From: Elusimicrobiaceae bacterium
Lineage (GTDB): Bacteria; Elusimicrobiota; Elusimicrobia; Elusimicrobiales; Elusimicrobiaceae
Length of the DNA stretch: 64,000 nucleotides
NCBI GenBank assembly: GCA_017528825.1
Contig: JAFXOI010000005.1
Coordinates: 1-64,000, forward strand
Direction: 5' to 3'
The position numbers and the translations under genes are program-made. The notes below the pieces were generated by a model. It had not been told where the DNA came from. It searched no databases and saw only the letters and a program-made list of their open reading frames with translations. Shown one piece after another: positions 61,430-64,000 of the stretch; the stretch's first letter is position 1, and each line of letters begins with the position of its first letter.

Positions 61430-61663
61430 TTAAGATCCTTTCCGTTTGTCTTGTGTGGCTAGGCGGCGCGCTTCTTTGATGACGATATACATCCCCAGCG
61501 CAAAGCCCAGTAGCACTCCTGCTAAAATCCCCCACGGAGTAGTCTGCCAATGTTTATCGGCCCAAAAGCCGCCCGCTGTGCCTAGTGCCACCGCAGTGGC
61601 AAATTCTAAACCAAGGGTAGTAATGGCAACAGTATCTTGTGCGTTAAACGGCCCCATACGCAT
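61430..61663 (-). CDS. AtpI/AtpZ-like small membrane protein
   Basis: A 77-residue protein with two transmembrane helices separated by the short HWQTTPWGIL loop, the shape of AtpZ/AtpI-type proteins that open many atp operons. They are linked to c-ring assembly or Mg transport. ATG 61663 has AGGAG 7 nt upstream; a longer frame from 61717 has no ribosome site. It is first in the operon, 3 nt before atpB. Confidence 0.8.
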   Translation of the reverse strand: MRMGPFNAQDTVAITTLGLEFATAVALGTAGGFWADKHWQTTPWGILAGVLLGFALGMYIVIKEARRLATQDKRKGS

Positions 61664-61696
61664 GACAAATCTCCTCTCGCAACAGGGGATACTTAT

Positions 61697-61702
61697 ATTA
61701 TA
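61697..61702 (-). promoter_or_regulatory. -10 element of the ATP synthase operon
   Basis: TATAAT on the minus strand 33 nt before the first operon start. Upstream is a T8 run; the -35 at 17 nt (CTGCAT) is weak. The 5' flank of 134 nt to the pilin stop has no gene. Confidence 0.5.
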
Positions 61703-61797
61703 AAAAAAATCCGCCAAAAATGCAGGGGATGTTTTAGGGGAGAAAAATTAATAATACGCAATTATAGGATCGAAGATGATATATTTTCTATAAGTCT

Positions 61798-62292
61798 TTA
61801 CATCCTATACATCCGACAGAAATCTTTTGTACACGTCCCATTTCCTATATACACCCCTTCCGTTTTGCACAATTGATTATATTTGTCCGTTGAATTCTCC
61901 GTAAAAGCCCAACAGACTGTCTCCGGAAAACTTCCCACAAAGTAATGTACATATCCATTCTGTAACGTTTGCGTATTTTCACAATGTACACGACCATAAC
62001 TCGTACCAATCTCTGCTCGGCAATATCCCCATGGATAGGAACACTGATTCTTACTCTGATTTAGAGTGCAACCGCTGGGAAGCATGTCTAAAGCCGTCAT
62101 ATCGTTGGTATAGGTTCCATTGGCCATAAAATATATTTTTTCTGCCTGATACAAGGCGTCTGTAGCTGCTTTCAATGTTGCAAACCGACTGCGCATGACT
62201 GCCTTTTCATACTGCGGCAAGGCAATCGCAGACAAAATGCCGATAATTAACACAACTACTAACAATTCAATGAGCGTAAATGCTTTTTTCAT
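61798..62292 (-). CDS. Type IV pilin-like protein (no structured leader)
   Basis: A 164-residue pilin precursor, MKKA|FTLIELLVVVLII, then ALPQYEKAVMRSRFATLKAA. Ala replaces Gly at -1. The head has several cysteines, with GNGTCTKDFC near the C-terminus. ATG 62292 follows AGGAAGATGT; the longer frame to 62412 contains no pilin-like text before it. The upstream region has TTGCCA (62337-62342) and a short T tract but no spacer of normal length. Seven pilins with nearly the same N-terminal 45 residues and unlike heads now lie in this window. Confidence 0.92.
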   Translation of the reverse strand: MKKAFTLIELLVVVLIIGILSAIALPQYEKAVMRSRFATLKAATDALYQAEKIYFMANGTYTNDMTALDMLPSGCTLNQSKNQCSYPWGYCRAEIGTSYGRVHCENTQTLQNGYVHYFVGSFPETVCWAFTENSTDKYNQLCKTEGVYIGNGTCTKDFCRMYRM

Positions 62293-62321
62293 ACATCTTC
62301 CTGTGATAATTTTCTTAAATG

Positions 62322-62342
62322 ATACTAAAAAATAATTGGCAA
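62322..62342 (-). promoter_or_regulatory. Promoter-like region of pilin 7 with a shortened spacer
   Basis: TTGCCA (62337-62342) and TAGTAT (62322-62327) match the -35 and -10 of the 237-265 pilin promoter and share the AACGCTTG flank, but only 9 nt with a T6 run separate them, where 17 nt with T12 is found there. The element may be off, or another -10 may be used. Confidence 0.35.
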
Positions 62343-62450
62343 GCGTTTTCTTTTCCTCCATAAGAAAAGGACGCCTCGCAATAATAAGACAGGATACCAT
62401 AAAAAAACGCAAGACAAAAATGCCTTGCGTTTTTTGGAGAATAGAATTAT

Positions 62451-63911
62451 TTACATCTGATAGGTAAAAATTTTGCTTTCAAAGGGTTTGAGTTCTATTT
62501 CAAATCCCTGTTGACCCATTTCCGGTGAGTAGGCTATCTCCGTCTCGGAAAATTCCTCACGTACATTGCCGGCCGCGGGATTAATTTTAAATTTCACTCT
62601 TCCTTTGGCAGGTCGATCACTGTAATTAATCAGTACCATAGATACCGTATTCATTTGTTTCCAAGTCCAGCTCAAAATGTTGCGGTTTGTTTCATCTTCT
62701 TCGGAAACAGGCATTACATCAAACAAAGCCCATTGCCCGCCGTGGAAAGTAGGTTGATTGGCAATTTTGAGCAATTTGTCATAGTAATTGCGAATCGAAA
62801 TATCTTCCGCAAAATCATCCTGCACATATTGAATGGGTAAGCGGCGGGTGCGCCCCATCAGCTGAAACAAATAGATCATACGTGCACCGGGCAAGGTGGC
62901 AATCAAGGTGCTGGCCGCCAAAGATTTTTCCCGGCCGAAGGCCTGTATACATTCTTCTTCGTCGTGGTTAGTGGTAAAGCGGATCGAACGCATCTGAAAT
63001 AAATGTTCGGCGCGCAAATGGCCTTTAATATCTTCCGGATTAGAAAAGCGTAAGCGGTCATAGAGCACTTTATCGTACGTATAATCAAAACCCAATTGCT
63101 GTATTTCCCACTCCAGTCCCCAATATACTTCGGCGATAAATGTAAAATCCGGATATTGTTGATGCACCGCTTCCAACGCGCAGGACCAAAATTCTTCTTT
63201 GGGCAAATTCCCGCCGATAAATTCCCACCATGTATCCCGATGTACTTTATTAAGCCCGAGCATGGCCATATCGCAACGGACCCCATCGCACAAGCTGGCT
63301 ACGTGCAACAGATTTTGCAACATTACTTTTTTCGTTTCGGGATTAAAATAATTGAGTTGGGCCGTATCTGTCCACGGAGCAAAATAGGGGTCGCGCCCGT
63401 GGGCAATCCACACTCCGTTTTGATTTTGGAAAAACCAATCTTTGTGATTGTTCGGCTCGTGCGTGCCGGTATTGATATACAAATCGGGTGCTTCGGTTAC
63501 CATCGGGCAATCTATCGCCGTATGATTATGCACAAAATCAAGCAGCAACGAAATACCCATGGCATTTAGTTTTGCGCGCAATTGTTTTAAACTATCTTCT
63601 CCGCCTAAATCTTCCGCCGGTTCATAAGCATATACAGCGTACGGAGAAGCCATAATGTGATCTACGGAAAAATCCGGTTTTACCGCGCGAATTTGCGCTT
63701 GGATATCCGCGTTCTGACGGGCGATTTCGGTAGCTTTAGGGCTTTGTTTCCACACGCCCATCAACCACACAGCATCAAAACCGCGGTCCTTAAACAATTG
63801 CCAATACTCATCGGGAATTTCATGCAACAAAAATGTCCGCCCGTGTTTGGCCGCCAAACGACTCAACCAAGCGCGTGTGTTGATTTCTAAGATGTGTGGA
63901 TTGGTTCGCAT
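62451..63911 (-). CDS. GH13-type alpha-amylase family enzyme
   Basis: A 486-residue cytoplasmic protein (no signal peptide) with the TIM-barrel signatures of GH13: LLLDFVHNHT (beta-3), GVRCDMAMLG with the nucleophile Asp, FIAEVYWG with the acid/base Glu, and TTNHDEE at beta-7. The C-terminal part is a beta-rich domain C. The opening ILEINTRAWL resembles glycogen- or maltodextrin-acting GH13 members such as maltosyltransferase-like or debranching enzymes; specificity cannot be set. A promoter TTTACA, 18 nt, TATAAC and a GGGAG ribosome site precede it. Confidence 0.87.
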   Translation of the reverse strand: MRTNPHILEINTRAWLSRLAAKHGRTFLLHEIPDEYWQLFKDRGFDAVWLMGVWKQSPKATEIARQNADIQAQIRAVKPDFSVDHIMASPYAVYAYEPAEDLGGEDSLKQLRAKLNAMGISLLLDFVHNHTAIDCPMVTEAPDLYINTGTHEPNNHKDWFFQNQNGVWIAHGRDPYFAPWTDTAQLNYFNPETKKVMLQNLLHVASLCDGVRCDMAMLGLNKVHRDTWWEFIGGNLPKEEFWSCALEAVHQQYPDFTFIAEVYWGLEWEIQQLGFDYTYDKVLYDRLRFSNPEDIKGHLRAEHLFQMRSIRFTTNHDEEECIQAFGREKSLAASTLIATLPGARMIYLFQLMGRTRRLPIQYVQDDFAEDISIRNYYDKLLKIANQPTFHGGQWALFDVMPVSEEDETNRNILSWTWKQMNTVSMVLINYSDRPAKGRVKFKINPAAGNVREEFSETEIAYSPEMGQQGFEIELKPFESKIFTYQM

Positions 63912-63929
63912 GAAAATCTCCCTAGGTAA

Positions 63930-63959
63930 GTTATACCACTTTTAAGACGGGTTTGTAAA
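63930..63959 (-). promoter_or_regulatory. Promoter of the GH13 gene
   Basis: -35 TTTACA (63954-63959), 18-nt spacer, -10 TATAAC (63930-63935), about 20 nt before the ribosome site. Confidence 0.7.
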
Positions 63960-64000
63960 GAAATTTTTATGGGTTATATAACGAACGCCGGTACTGATTT

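Noticed and set aside
61798-62412. Longer start for pilin 7 at 62412
   Set aside because: The added 40 residues precede the prepilin leader and lack a ribosome site; ATG 62292 gives the normal form.

Overview
The window is a gene-dense stretch of a bacterial chromosome, about 45-48% G+C by eye. It carries translation, cell-wall, DNA-repair and energy genes, and one class of gene recurs: short type IV pilin-like proteins with a near-identical N-terminus, inserted singly between housekeeping operons (seven copies, one cut by the window start). Scattered PilE-like genes, secreted trypsin-like proteases and a meso-diaminopimelate pathway fit a host-associated Elusimicrobiota-type bacterium. This assignment is inference from gene content and not a database result.

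Layout. 1-6.8 kb: partial pilin, metallophosphatase, a GlcD-GlcE fusion with a GlcF-like partner, a GAF/HD-GYP protein, mnmA. 6.8-12.1 kb: two pilins flanking rplU-rpmA-obgE and a secreted serine protease. 12.1-16.2 kb: tRNA-Gly, tRNA-Thr, tuf, rpmG, tRNA-Trp, secE, nusG, rplK, rplA on the minus strand, then a candidate small RNA and tRNA-Cys. 16.5-20 kb: unknown secreted protein, membrane protein, sppA. 20-27.3 kb: dapA-asd-dapB, a MurC/Mpl-type ligase, tatD, nusB, ligA. 27.3-33.6 kb: pilin, infC-rpmI-rplT, an ankyrin-type protein, tRNA-Gly, yjbQ, a thioesterase, glnA. 33.6-42 kb: pilin, pheST, a coiled-coil protein, zapA-like gene, rarA, xseAB, tlyA. 42-52 kb: second secreted protease, pth, rplY, prs, glmU, pilin, two membrane genes, mtaB, rsmE, a GIN-domain protein. 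52-61.7 kb: a complete F-type ATP synthase operon with an hldD-like epimerase between atpA and atpG, followed by SPFH and Sel1-repeat genes. 61.8-64 kb: pilin and a GH13 amylase-family enzyme.

Main discovery candidate. Four of the seven pilin genes (6795-7343, 11481-12026, 27588-28076, 33590-34081) are preceded by a homologous leader of about 220 nt that I do not recognise as a known RNA class. All four copies share one secondary structure although several helices have unrelated sequences in each copy, which is strong compensatory evidence. The leader contains four segments that can pair as 1:2 plus 3:4, where 3:4 is an intrinsic terminator followed by 5-6 U, or as 2:3, an antiterminator reinforced by a long-range helix whose 3' strand lies in the terminator loop. 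This is the architecture of a transcription attenuator or riboswitch controlling pilin expression. The other three pilins lack the leader; two of them have a TTGACA promoter whose 17-nt spacer is mostly an 11-12 nt T tract, a possible phase-variation site.

Other points: a one-base frameshift near the start of atpD; a strong promoter/terminator pair bounding a structured RNA of about 74 nt next to the tRNA genes; duplication of the tRNA-Cys 3' end; an infC start site lying inside the arm of the preceding gene's terminator; and a cysteine-rich tail on the MurC/Mpl-like ligase. No CRISPR array, transposase, integrase or rRNA gene was seen.
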